In this document: positions 25,287 to 32,927 of the stretch, in pieces
How the letters are laid out: every line of letters starts with the position of its first letter
How positions within the stretch are numbered: position 1 is the stretch's first letter
DNA from: Breoghania sp037026715
GTDB lineage: Bacteria > Pseudomonadota > Alphaproteobacteria > Rhizobiales > Stappiaceae
Assembly: GCF_037026715.1 (NCBI RefSeq)
Contig: NZ_JBANCG010000001.1
Location: 649,975 to 713,974, forward strand
DNA: 64,000 nucleotides
Direction: 5' to 3'
Notes under the pieces: model-generated
Databases searched by the model: none
Told to the model about the DNA's origin: nothing
The model's input: the letters and a program-made list of their open reading frames with translations, nothing else
Translations under genes and position numbers: made by a program

Positions 25287-25317
25287 AAAAAGGGGCAGGT
25301 CGAAACTGCCCCTTTTG
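25287..25317 (+). terminator. rho-independent terminator of clpS-clpA
   Basis: AAAAAGGGGCAG and CTGCCCCTTTT form a stem around the loop GTCGAAA, ending in a T run. It starts about 20 bases after the clpA stop. Confidence 0.9.
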
Positions 25318-25332
25318 CTTAAGGGGCGAGTG

Positions 25333-25758
25333 ATGCGGCTTGGCCGGATCGAAGAGCGTATATTAAAGCATATCCCAGGCGGATCGCTCCGACATGGTCG
25401 ACGAGAAATCGCTCAAACACTTGTATCTTTCTGCAAGGCGATCATTTTCTCGATCGTCATGTTTTCGATCGCGCCGTCGGTTCTGGCCGATGAGGGCGAT
25501 TGCGATCTGACTGTTCGTTTTGGCAGCTATTGTTGTGGTCCGGATCCTGAGGCGATCGAAATCGTCCGGCGTCTTTTGAAGGACATGCCTGGTGTGGTGC
25601 AGGTTACCAAAATCCCGTGGCAGTTTGCGCGGGAAGGAGAGTTCGACCTGTGCGTCGAGACTCGGGACGAGGCGATGGCGCGCAGGACTTTCGATCGCAT
25701 TCGGCAGGGCTTGCCCGCTACCAGAAGACGAGGCTGGCAGGCGCTGATTTTGCCTTGA
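25333..25758 (+). CDS. putative exported protein of unknown function
   Basis: I do not recognise this 141-residue protein. A basic N region (about 1-30) leads into a hydrophobic stretch (FCKAIIFSIVMFSIAPSVLA) with a probable signal-peptidase site before DEGDC. The mature part (about 85 residues) has cysteines in EGDCDLTV, GSYCCGPDPEA and FDLCVET, enough for two disulfides in the periplasm, and an alpha/beta-like pattern (VRRLLKDMPGVVQVTKIPW, DEAMARRTFDRIRQ) resembling a small ferredoxin-like fold. It begins 16 bases after the clpA terminator and ends at the RIME-like palindrome. Confidence 0.6.
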   Translation: MRLGRIEERILKHIPGGSLRHGRREIAQTLVSFCKAIIFSIVMFSIAPSVLADEGDCDLTVRFGSYCCGPDPEAIEIVRRLLKDMPGVVQVTKIPWQFAREGEFDLCVETRDEAMARRTFDRIRQGLPATRRRGWQALILP

Positions 25759-25868
25759 GCATATCCTTGTCGATCAGGTTGAACTAATCTGATCGATAAG
25801 AATATGCTCAAGGTATTGATCTGCGGCGATTTCTTATCGTTCAGACGATTCCGTCTGAACGATAGGCG
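25752..25868. repeat. RIME1-like double palindrome, copy 2 (inverted)
   Basis: Same two palindromes and spacer as at 12836-12946, in reverse order. CTTGAGCATATCCTTGTCGA pairs with its mate ending ATATGCTCAAG, then the spacer GATCTGCGGCGATTTCTT, then CGTTCAGACGATTCCGTCTG. It lies between two convergent genes and could stop transcription from both sides. Confidence 0.85.
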
Positions 25869-25883
25869 CTCTTACGGGATGAA

Positions 25884-26399
25884 CTATCGCACCGGGTGGT
25901 AAAGCAGCCGTCTCAGGATCAGCGAGACGGCTTCCGCGACCGGGGTTGTGGCGGTGTCGATGTGCAGATCCGCGTCGTGCCAGGGCGTGTAGTCGCGGGC
26001 CTCGACGGCGGGCCAGTCCGGCAGGCTGCCGCCGGGGATGTCGAGGGTGCGCGTTTCCACCCTCCCGCGATGCTCCACACTGTCGGAGCACAGGATCTCC
26101 ACGCCGAGCATCGCGGCGCGGGCGCGTTCGGCAGCCTCGGCGAAGATCGTCCGTGTCAGCGGCCACGGGTTGACGCAATCGGTGATGACGTCGTGGCCGA
26201 GGCGCAGGTTGGATGCGGCAAGCGCTGCGGCGACGTGATAGCCTTCCGGCCCGATGTCGCGCGAGGGGCCGTGGGCGCGCAAGGAGGCCTCGATCTCGTC
26301 GATCCGCAGGAACACCGCGCCCGTCCGTTTCGAAAGTGCCGCCGCGATCGTCGATTTTCCCGTTCCCGGAAGGCCTGCAAACGCAATCAGCGTCGCCAT
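25884..26399 (-). CDS. AAA-family P-loop kinase-like protein
   Basis: A 171-residue nucleotide kinase-like protein. Walker A is GLPGTGKST at the N terminus, RIDEIEASLR fits the substrate-binding aspartate of shikimate-kinase- and zeta/CPT-like kinases, and VITDCVNPWPLTR gives the second strand. A lid and C-terminal helices follow. The substrate cannot be inferred; small-molecule kinases of this subgroup act on sugars, antibiotics or UDP-sugars. ATG 26399 is chosen because CAGGAG lies eight bases upstream. It is a lone gene without an antitoxin-like neighbour. Confidence 0.8.
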   Translation of the reverse strand: MATLIAFAGLPGTGKSTIAAALSKRTGAVFLRIDEIEASLRAHGPSRDIGPEGYHVAAALAASNLRLGHDVITDCVNPWPLTRTIFAEAAERARAAMLGVEILCSDSVEHRGRVETRTLDIPGGSLPDWPAVEARDYTPWHDADLHIDTATTPVAEAVSLILRRLLYHPVR

Positions 26400-26599
26400 C
26401 GCATTCTCCTGCAAATCGCCGCGAAACTACCCGCTGATCGCCTGCCGCTCCAGCGCTGCCGGCCTTTGTCCGGCGGACATCAGCTATGCATCCACTGCAT
26501 GGGGATTTGTCTTCCCCATGCGTCAGGCGGGCTGACCTTGCGGCCGCCGCTTGTTAGGGTGTCCATCCCGCCTTTCCGAACCACGAGTGGATTCGTCTC

Positions 26600-27355
26600 T
26601 TGCCCGATCCCGACGACAGTCTCCCCCAGCCGCAGCCGCGGCTTGCCACCCATGTCTGGTTTTTCCGCGGCGCGCGGGCGATCGTGTCGCTTCCCGCCGT
26701 CATCCTGACTGCTGCCTTCATCGGCTATGCGGGACTTGCGCGCGAGAGCGGGCTGTCGCTCGGCGAAACGCTGATGCTGACCGGGCTCGTCTGGGCGCTG
26801 CCTTCCATCGTGGTGATGACCGGGGCGATCACGTCAGGAATGGGACTTCTGCCGGCGGCCATCGCCGTGGCGCTCGCCTCGGTGCGGCTGATGCCGATGA
26901 CCGTGGCGCTCCTGCCGATCCTGCGCGAGGAGGAGGGCCGCACGCCGCGCTGGAAACTGTTTCTCGCCTCGCACTTCGTGGCGGTGACGGCCTGGGTCTA
27001 TGCCATGATCCACCTGCCGCACCTGCCCAGGGAGGGGCGGCTGCCGTTCTTCCTTGGGTTCGGCGTGACGATCTCCGCCTTCGTGTTCTGCATGACCGGC
27101 ATCGCCTATGAACTGGTGGGCGAGATGCCGACGCCGGTGACCGCGGCGCTGTTCCTGCTGACGCCGGTCTATTTCCTGTGCTCGCTGTGGGGCGCCTCGA
27201 AGCTGTCGTCAGAGAAGGCGTCGATGGTGGCCGGGCTGGTGCTGGGACCGGTCTTCTACGTCTACCTGCCGGGGCTCGACCTTCTGTGGACCGGACTTCT
27301 CGGCGGCACGCTCGCCTATGCGGGTACGCGGATCGCCCGGGCGGTGCGGCCATGA
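26600..27355 (+). CDS. azlC: AzlC-family branched-chain amino acid exporter subunit
   Basis: Large subunit of the AzlCD (LIV-E) exporter in the inner membrane. The 251 residues hold six to seven hydrophobic segments and the AzlC landmarks TAAFIGYAGLARESGLSLGE, MTGAITSGMGLLPAAIAVAL and LASVRLMPMTVALLP. The stop overlaps the start of azlD by four bases. The start at TTG 26600 is the first that leaves a short polar N terminus, but its ribosome-binding site is weak and the exact start is unsure. Confidence 0.88.
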   Translation: MPDPDDSLPQPQPRLATHVWFFRGARAIVSLPAVILTAAFIGYAGLARESGLSLGETLMLTGLVWALPSIVVMTGAITSGMGLLPAAIAVALASVRLMPMTVALLPILREEEGRTPRWKLFLASHFVAVTAWVYAMIHLPHLPREGRLPFFLGFGVTISAFVFCMTGIAYELVGEMPTPVTAALFLLTPVYFLCSLWGASKLSSEKASMVAGLVLGPVFYVYLPGLDLLWTGLLGGTLAYAGTRIARAVRP

Positions 27356-27717
27356 GCGGGGATGCGATGAGCGCGGCGGCCGATGCGTGGTGGTGGCCCT
27401 ATGTGATGATCGTGGTCGCCGGCTGGCTCGCCACCGACATCTGGCGCTGGATCGGCGTGCTGGTGGCCGGGCGCCTGCGCGAGGACAGCGAGTTCCTCGG
27501 CTGGGTCAAGGCGGTGGCGACCGCGCTTGTGGCCGGCGTGATCGCGCGGCTGATCCTTTTTCCCTCCGGCGCGCTGGAAGGCGCGCCGCTGTGGCTGCGG
27601 ATCGGCGCGGCGCTTCTGGGCTTTGTCGCTTTCCTCGCCGCCGGCCAGCGGCTCATCGTCGGCGTGCTGACGGCGGAGGCGCTGCTGATCGGCGGCTGGC
27701 TGGCGCTGGGGCTGTGA
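27352..27717 (+). CDS. azlD: AzlD-family branched-chain amino acid exporter subunit
   Basis: Small partner of AzlC, 121 residues with four membrane spans (WWPYVMIVVAGWLATDIWRW, AVATALVAGVIARLILF, LRIGAALLGFVAFLAAG, LIVGVLTAEALLIGGWLALG). The AzlD-type order and the ATGA overlap with azlC support the assignment. Substrate specificity beyond the family is not visible. Confidence 0.82.
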   Translation: MSGDAMSAAADAWWWPYVMIVVAGWLATDIWRWIGVLVAGRLREDSEFLGWVKAVATALVAGVIARLILFPSGALEGAPLWLRIGAALLGFVAFLAAGQRLIVGVLTAEALLIGGWLALGL

Positions 27718-27777
27718 GCGCGACCCCTTGAGGGCGCGCGCTTGCAAGGTCCCCGGTCGGCCCCCTTTGCGAAAGGG

Positions 27778-28206
27778 TCAGGCGAATGCCCTGCGGATCT
27801 GTTCGGCCTGCGAGGCAAGCACGTCCTGATCGCCCATCTCGCCCGTGTGCGGACGCAGGCTCACGCCGGTGAAGCGCGGGATGACGTGGACGTGGGTATG
27901 GAACACGGCCTGGCCGCCCGCTTCTTCGGAAAACTGCTGGATGGTGCAGCCGTCGGCGTCGAAGGCGGCCACGGTGGCGCGGGCAACCGTCTGCACCGTC
28001 GCCATCAGGGCGGCGAGGTCGGCGGGAGCGATGTCGAAGATGTTGCGCGAGGCGGCTTTCGGGACCACCAGAACGTGCCCGTCGCCGCGCGGCATGACGT
28101 CCATGAAGGCCAGGGTGCTGTCGTCCTCGTAGACCTTGTGGCAGGGCAACTCGCCACGCAGGATCTTGGCGAAGACGTTCTGGTCGTCATACTCGGGCGT
28201 GGTCAT
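27778..28206 (-). CDS. HIT-family nucleotide hydrolase/transferase
   Basis: Histidine-triad protein of 142 residues that splits nucleotide phosphoramidates or dinucleoside polyphosphates. The triad is in FHTHVHVIPRF; YDDQNVFAKILRGELPCHKV and AFMDVMPRGDGHVLVVPK are typical of HINT-like proteins. The frame opens five codons earlier (METRS), but MTTPEYDDQN matches relatives better. It is followed upstream by the acyltransferase gene on the same strand, at 190 bases. Confidence 0.93.
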   Translation of the reverse strand: MTTPEYDDQNVFAKILRGELPCHKVYEDDSTLAFMDVMPRGDGHVLVVPKAASRNIFDIAPADLAALMATVQTVARATVAAFDADGCTIQQFSEEAGGQAVFHTHVHVIPRFTGVSLRPHTGEMGDQDVLASQAEQIRRAFA

Positions 28207-28394
28207 GGACCTGGTTTCCATTGCTTGTTGCTGAAATCGCTTTTCCTATAGCGCAGAATCGCCTGGCGCAAAACGCTGGCCAAGGGCGGGAACAGGCGGT
28301 TGCGCGGCGCCGTTCGAGCATCCGTCAAGGCGACGGGGCCACAGGCGCGGACGGTCGTTTCCCTGAGCCCTGCCTGCGAAAAGCCCGAGTCGTT

Positions 28395-29807
28395 TCAGCG
28401 CTCTGGCACGGGGCCTTCGCCCCGTCTGTAAGGGGCGTGCTCGCTCAGGATCTCCTGTTCCTCGGCGACCGCCCTGCGCTCCTCCTCCAGATAATCCTCC
28501 ACCGCACGGCGCAGGCCCGGGTGGGCGATCCAGTGGGCGGACCATGTCGTCTCCGGCAGGTAGCCGCGCGCCAGCTTGTGGGACCCTTGCGCGCCCGCCT
28601 CTACCCGGGCGAGCCCGTGCTCGATCGCATAATCGATCGCCTGATGGTAGCAGAGCTCGAAATGCAGGAAGGGGTGATCCTCCACGCAGCCCCAGTAGCG
28701 GCCGTAGAGCGTGTCGGAGCCGATCATGTTGAGCGCGCCGGCGATGTAGCGCCCGCTGCGTCTGGCCATGATGAGCAGCACGCGCTCGCCCATCCGCTCG
28801 CCGAGAAGGGAGAAGAAGGTGCGGTTCAGATAGGGCCGGCCCCATTTGCGCGAACCGGTGTCCATGTAGAATTCGAAGAACGCGTCCCAGTGGTCTTCGG
28901 TGATGTCCTTGCCCGTCAGCCATTCCACGGTGATGCCGCCTTCCAGCGCCTCGCGCCGTTCGCGCTTCACGGCCTTGCGCTTGCGCGAGGCGAGGGAACC
29001 CAGGAAATCGTCGAAGGTGGCGTAGCCGTGGTTGGGCCAGTGGAACTGGCGGTCGGTGCGGATGAGAAAGTCGCCGCGCTCCAGAAACGCCGCTTCCGCC
29101 TTCGGCAGGAAGGTGAGGTGAACGGAGGAGGTGCCGAGCTGGTCGCATAGCTGATGCAGGCCGGAGGCAAGCACCGCGCGGCCGGTGTCGCGGTCGATGT
29201 CGGGCCCGACGAGCAGGCGCCGGCCGGTCGCCGGCGTGAACGGCACGGAGACCTGAAGCTTGGGATAGTAGCGCCCGCCCGCGCGCTCAAACGCATCGGC
29301 CCAGCCGTAGTCGAAGACGTATTCGCCCTGGGAATGGGTCTTCACGTAACAGGGCGCTGCTGCGAGCGGGGTGCCCGAGCCATCTTCCAGCACGAGGTGC
29401 TGGCCGAGCCATCCGGTCTTGCCGACCGCGCAGCCTGCCTCTTCGAGTGTATGTAGAAATGCGTGTGAAACGAAGGGGTTGAAGCTGGTTTCTTGAGGAT
29501 TTGATTCCGCTACCTGAGACGGTGATTCAAGTGTCTCAGCTTCTGATTCAAGCGGTTCGGACGCGGCATCGGGAACTTCACGTATCGATTCACCTGCCTT
29601 GCAATCCGATTCAAGGCCCGCGCGATTTCGCTCCGGTTTCAGAGGTTTGGCGGCGGAGACGGGGAGCTGCGCATCTTCAGGCAGAGATTCAAGTCGGCCG
29701 CCGGGGCCGAGTGTCCAGCCGGGATTGGCCACCCGATCCCATTGGCGGGCCGGGATATCGGCAAGGGTGGAGTGGACGCGGATGATGTGCTCGGAACTGT
29801 CGGTCAT
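28395..29807 (-). CDS. FemAB/GNAT-like acyltransferase (DUF482) with heptad-repeat insertion
   Basis: Cytoplasmic protein of 470 residues in the DUF482 (peptidogalycan-synthesis-like) GNAT family. Recognisable are NPFVSHAFLHTLEEAGC, GWADAFERAGGRYYPKLQVS, FTPATGRRLLVGPD, FLPKAEAAFLERGDFLIRTD, QFHWPNHGYATFDDFL and HKLARGYLPETTWSAHWI. Relatives run from the N-terminal xxWD motif almost directly into NPFVSHAFL. Here about 80 residues intervene (roughly 30-108), acidic and made partly of seven-residue units LES-x4. At DNA level these are 21-base repeats with GATTCAAG on the plus strand. Acyl acceptor unknown. Confidence 0.85.
   Translation of the reverse strand: MTDSSEHIIRVHSTLADIPARQWDRVANPGWTLGPGGRLESLPEDAQLPVSAAKPLKPERNRAGLESDCKAGESIREVPDAASEPLESEAETLESPSQVAESNPQETSFNPFVSHAFLHTLEEAGCAVGKTGWLGQHLVLEDGSGTPLAAAPCYVKTHSQGEYVFDYGWADAFERAGGRYYPKLQVSVPFTPATGRRLLVGPDIDRDTGRAVLASGLHQLCDQLGTSSVHLTFLPKAEAAFLERGDFLIRTDRQFHWPNHGYATFDDFLGSLASRKRKAVKRERREALEGGITVEWLTGKDITEDHWDAFFEFYMDTGSRKWGRPYLNRTFFSLLGERMGERVLLIMARRSGRYIAGALNMIGSDTLYGRYWGCVEDHPFLHFELCYHQAIDYAIEHGLARVEAGAQGSHKLARGYLPETTWSAHWIAHPGLRRAVEDYLEEERRAVAEEQEILSEHAPYRRGEGPVPER
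29503..29693. repeat. coding minisatellite with 21-base periodicity
   Basis: GATTC (mostly GATTCAAG) begins at 29503, 29524, 29545, 29587, 29608 and 29686. The first five are spaced 21, 21, 42 and 21 bases, that is, one or two units of seven codons. On the coding (minus) strand the units read LESDCKA, GESIREV, PDAASEP, LESEAET, LESPSQV, AESNPQE. The units have diverged, so the array is old or under selection. Confidence 0.75.
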
Positions 29808-29974
29808 CGCTCGCCGGTTCGGGGAGAGGGCATGCGGATGAATTTAGTGCATTGCGGCGGGAGTTCTATAGGGCGGCTGCGAAGAAGGTGGAGTGTGGGG
29901 GCGAGCGGAAGGGGCGCGAGGCGATGGGAATGACAGTCCCCGCTCTCTGTCATCATTGCCTGAGAAATGGGCCC

Positions 29975-30092
29975 CACATTCGATGTCATTCCCGCGGAGG
30001 CGGGAATCCAGCAACCACAGGATCAAACCATGAGGCAAAAGACGCGGCGCCTCTGGGATGCTGGATCCCCGCCTGCGCGGAGATGACAATCG
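29975..30092. repeat. CCCGCxxxGCGGG hairpin repeat pair
   Basis: GTCATTCCCGCGGAGGCGGG heads the element and GATCCCCGCCTGCGCGGAGA closes it in inverted orientation, about 60 bases apart. This is the only notable content of the 29808-30187 gap. Confidence 0.75.
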
Positions 30093-30187
30093 CGGGTGTG
30101 GCTGTGATCCCGGCTTCCATGCTCGCCAAGACAGAGTTGACGAGGACGGAAAGGGCCCGTCGGGCGGGCGAGACGCCGCGCCCCTCC

Positions 30188-30949
30188 CTAAAGACGATCC
30201 GGATCGAAGCCTTCGAAGACGATCTGGTCGGCGTGGCGGGCGGCGGTGGCGCGGTCGTCGGCGGTGCGCACCGTCCAGGTCATCACCGGCACGCCGAAAA
30301 GATTGCGCAGGACCCAGGGCGCGGGCGCAGGCAGGGAGTGGACGCCATAGGAAATGAAATCCGGCCTCGTGCGCGGCCAGTGCAGCATGTTGCGCAGGAT
30401 GAAGCGCTCCATCAGCCCGAAGCGCCGGCGCCATTCGTCGGAGCGGGTATCCTCCGCCAGGATGCCGCGCGGGATGGCAGGCGCAAGGGCGCGGACGTTG
30501 GCGAGCATTTCCGGATCGAAGGTCTTCAGCGCCACCGGGCCGTCATAGGCGACAAGCCTTTCGGTCACGGCCTTGACGAAGGCGCGCTGGCCGTCGCGGG
30601 CGTTGAGCGATTTCAGCTCGATGACCAGCGGCACCCGGCCGGCGACCAGCGCGAGCAGGGCATCGAGATCCCACAAATGGTCGGAGCCGTCGCGCATCGG
30701 GATCTGCACGAGATCGACCAAAGCGCGGGCGCGCACCGGGCCGCTCTCGCGGGTCAGCCGGTCGAGCGTGTTGTCGTGGAAGACGAGGGCACCCTGATCG
30801 GCCGTTTCCTGAAGATCGACCTCGATGGCAAAACCGCGCTCCACCGCCGCCGCGACCGCCGAGGGCGAATTCTCGATGCGGCCGGCGGAGGCATCGTGCA
30901 GGCCACGATGGGCGATCGGACGGGCGGTGAGCCAGGCGGGGGCGGACAT
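30188..30949 (-). CDS. glycerophosphodiester phosphodiesterase
   Basis: Hydrolyses glycerophosphodiesters to glycerol-3-phosphate and an alcohol. The 253-residue TIM-barrel protein has the catalytic and metal motifs AHRGLHDASAGRIENSPSA, AIEVDLQETADQGALVFHDN (Glu-x-Asp and His-Asp) and VIELKSLNARDG. There is no signal peptide, so it acts in the cytoplasm. The upstream RidA-like gene ends 27 bases before this gene's start; the two are probably one transcript. Confidence 0.93.
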   Translation of the reverse strand: MSAPAWLTARPIAHRGLHDASAGRIENSPSAVAAAVERGFAIEVDLQETADQGALVFHDNTLDRLTRESGPVRARALVDLVQIPMRDGSDHLWDLDALLALVAGRVPLVIELKSLNARDGQRAFVKAVTERLVAYDGPVALKTFDPEMLANVRALAPAIPRGILAEDTRSDEWRRRFGLMERFILRNMLHWPRTRPDFISYGVHSLPAPAPWVLRNLFGVPVMTWTVRTADDRATAARHADQIVFEGFDPDRL

Positions 30950-30976
30950 GGTTTGCTTGTCCTGTCAGGGTGCCGT

Positions 30977-31441
30977 TCAGGCGAGTTCGAAGATCGCCTC
31001 GATCTCCACCGCCACACCGAGCGGCAGGGCGGCGACGCCGACGGCGGAGCGGGCATGTTTGCCCTTGTCGCCGAGCGCCTCGACCATCAGGTCGGACGCG
31101 CCGTTGACGACCTTCGGCTGATCCGTGAAATCGGGCGTGGAGTTGACGAAACCGGTGAGCTTGACGAGGCGCGCGATGCGGCCGAGGTCGCCGGTCGCGG
31201 CCTTCGCCTGGGCGAGCAGGTTGATGGCGCACAGGCGGGCGGCCTTCTGGCCGTCTTCGACCGAAAGGTCCTCGCCGCAGCGACCCTTGATGAGCGCGCC
31301 GGAGGCACCGAAGGGCAACTGGCCGGAAATGTAGAGGTGCAGACCGCTGACGACGAAGGGCACGTAGTTGGCGGCCGGCGCGGCGGGGCTCGGCAGGACA
31401 ATGCCGAGATCGGCGAGCCGCTTTTCGATCGGACCGGTCAT
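30977..31441 (-). CDS. RidA (YjgF/YER057c/UK114) family protein
   Basis: A 154-residue protein of the longer RidA subgroup; RidA enzymes deaminate reactive enamines and imines. The key residues are visible: the active-site arginine in HARSAVGVAALPLG and the Glu of AVEIEAIFE. YISGQLPF is the strand that lines the trimer pocket. The open frame continues upstream, but ATG 31441 with MTGPIEKRLADLGI is the family start. Confidence 0.92.
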   Translation of the reverse strand: MTGPIEKRLADLGIVLPSPAAPAANYVPFVVSGLHLYISGQLPFGASGALIKGRCGEDLSVEDGQKAARLCAINLLAQAKAATGDLGRIARLVKLTGFVNSTPDFTDQPKVVNGASDLMVEALGDKGKHARSAVGVAALPLGVAVEIEAIFELA

Positions 31442-31640
31442 GGAAGGCTCCAGTTGAAGGGCTTGTGCAGTCAAAACGAGGTCGCGACATTGGCGCAAAT
31501 CGGTGCGGGCGGCAACAGGGTTGTCCGGCCGTTCTCCTCGCCGAGCAAGGGCGGCGTCGGCGTGCTGCTCGTGCGAAATGCGGTTCGTTCCTCCAACGGC
31601 ACTCTGGCATGGAATGGCGATCTGGCGCATGGTGGGGAAG

Positions 31641-32651
31641 ATGTTGGCTGACAGGGGCTGTCCGGTCCGCTCCGTTTCGAAAGGCTTGTCGGTGTTGCAG
31701 TTCGGTTTGCGTTCCTTTTCGCTTTCGCCCGCCTTTTTCGGCGCCCGTCGCCCTTTTCCGGCGCGCGCTTGCCCGGGGCTGGCCGCCGCCGGCCTTGCGG
31801 CGCTGCTGTCCGCTTCCCTGCCGGCCGCCGCGCAAGAGCCGGCCGCCATGGCACCGGCCGTCCTTGCATCGGGGGACCTCGCCCCGCATCGGGCGGTCTA
31901 CGATCTGAAGCTCGGCGATTCCTCCGACCGGTCCGGCATCGCGGCGGTTGACGGGCGCATCGTCTACGAGACCAGCGGGTCGACCTGCGACGGCTACACC
32001 TCGACATTCCGGCTGGTGATGCGGGTTTTCGATACCAAGGGCGGCTCGCAGCTCTCCGACCTGCAGACCTCGGCTTACGAATCGGCCGACGGGTTCGACT
32101 TCACCGTGCGCACCTTCGCCAACGGTGTCGCCACCGAGGACACGCTCGGCCGGGCGCGGCACCAGGACGATACGGTCATAGTCGATCTGAAGCGGCCGGA
32201 GGAGGAGAGCATCACCTTGCAGGGCAAGGCGCTGTTCCCGATCGAGCACACGCGCGCGATCATCGCCGCCGCCAAGGCCGGCAAGCGCATTCTGCAGGCC
32301 GATACCTTCGACGGTTCGGAGAGCGGGCGCGCGATCTTCCCGACGCTGTCGGTCATCGGCAAGGAAGTTGATCCGGCGCAGCGCGAAGCCCCGAAGGCCG
32401 GCAAGCGCGGCGAGGACGACGCAGCGGCGGTCGCCGTCATCGGCAAGGGACGGGCGTGGCCGGTGACGGTAAGCTTCTATGCGCCGAACATGCCGATGGA
32501 GGAGAGCGAGCCGGTCTATTCGATCTCCTTCCTCCAGTATGAAAACGGCGTCACGCGCCGGATGCGGCTCGACTACGGCGACTTCTCCGTCATCGGCAAG
32601 CTGAGCGCGTTCGAATACCAGGAGCCGGCGGCGCCTTGCCCGGGGAACTGA
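31641..32651 (+). CDS. eipB: EipB/DUF1849 periplasmic envelope-integrity protein
   Basis: Exported beta-spiral protein that supports envelope integrity in Brucella and relatives. After a signal region (long basic N segment, hydrophobic core GLAAAGLAALLSASLPAAAQ), the mature part shows the DUF1849 pattern: LAPHRAVYDLKLG, IVYETSGSTCDGYTSTFRLV, ESADGFDFTVRTFANG, QGKALFPIEHTRAIIAAAK, YSISFLQYENGVTRRM. The two cysteines (STCDGY and near the C terminus APCPGN) correspond to the conserved disulfide of EipB. The start is uncertain: ATG 31641 has GGGGAAG directly upstream; a shorter start inside the basic region is possible. Confidence 0.88.
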   Translation: MLADRGCPVRSVSKGLSVLQFGLRSFSLSPAFFGARRPFPARACPGLAAAGLAALLSASLPAAAQEPAAMAPAVLASGDLAPHRAVYDLKLGDSSDRSGIAAVDGRIVYETSGSTCDGYTSTFRLVMRVFDTKGGSQLSDLQTSAYESADGFDFTVRTFANGVATEDTLGRARHQDDTVIVDLKRPEEESITLQGKALFPIEHTRAIIAAAKAGKRILQADTFDGSESGRAIFPTLSVIGKEVDPAQREAPKAGKRGEDDAAAVAVIGKGRAWPVTVSFYAPNMPMEESEPVYSISFLQYENGVTRRMRLDYGDFSVIGKLSAFEYQEPAAPCPGN

Positions 32652-32927
32652 GGGCTGGCACCGGCGATAGCGAGCGCATCGCACGATGATTTCCAAGGCA
32701 ATTTCTTAAGTATGTTCGGCAGTATATTCGGTTAGGCTGTCTGCTTGCGTGGATACGGTGCCGCGCGGATATATATTATATGCTAAATATTTTATTAAAT
32801 GGATATATTTTCTTTATTGTCGTTTCGGACATTATTGAATGTATTCTCTGATAGGTATTCAATATTCATGTAATGAGAATTTTCTAAACATTATTTGATT
32901 GACATGTTGCTATGGGAGGGGCCTGCC
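32652..32927. other. AT-rich region before the tyrosinase gene
   Basis: A markedly AT-rich stretch (TATATATTATATGCTAAATA near 32771, ATTTTATTAAATGGATATAT) in an otherwise GC-rich window. It must hold the tyrosinase promoter, but I cannot single out one pair of boxes. The base composition suggests DNA acquired with the downstream genes. Confidence 0.6.

Noticed and set aside
25884..26399. Zeta-toxin type toxin-antitoxin system
   Set aside because: The kinase-like protein has a Walker A and fits small-molecule kinases too, and no antitoxin gene lies beside it.
30543..32696. A 717-codon open frame on the minus strand covering parts of the GDPD, RidA and EipB genes
   Set aside because: It reads as low-complexity Arg/Pro/Ala sequence and is out of frame with three well-supported genes; a typical product of high G+C.
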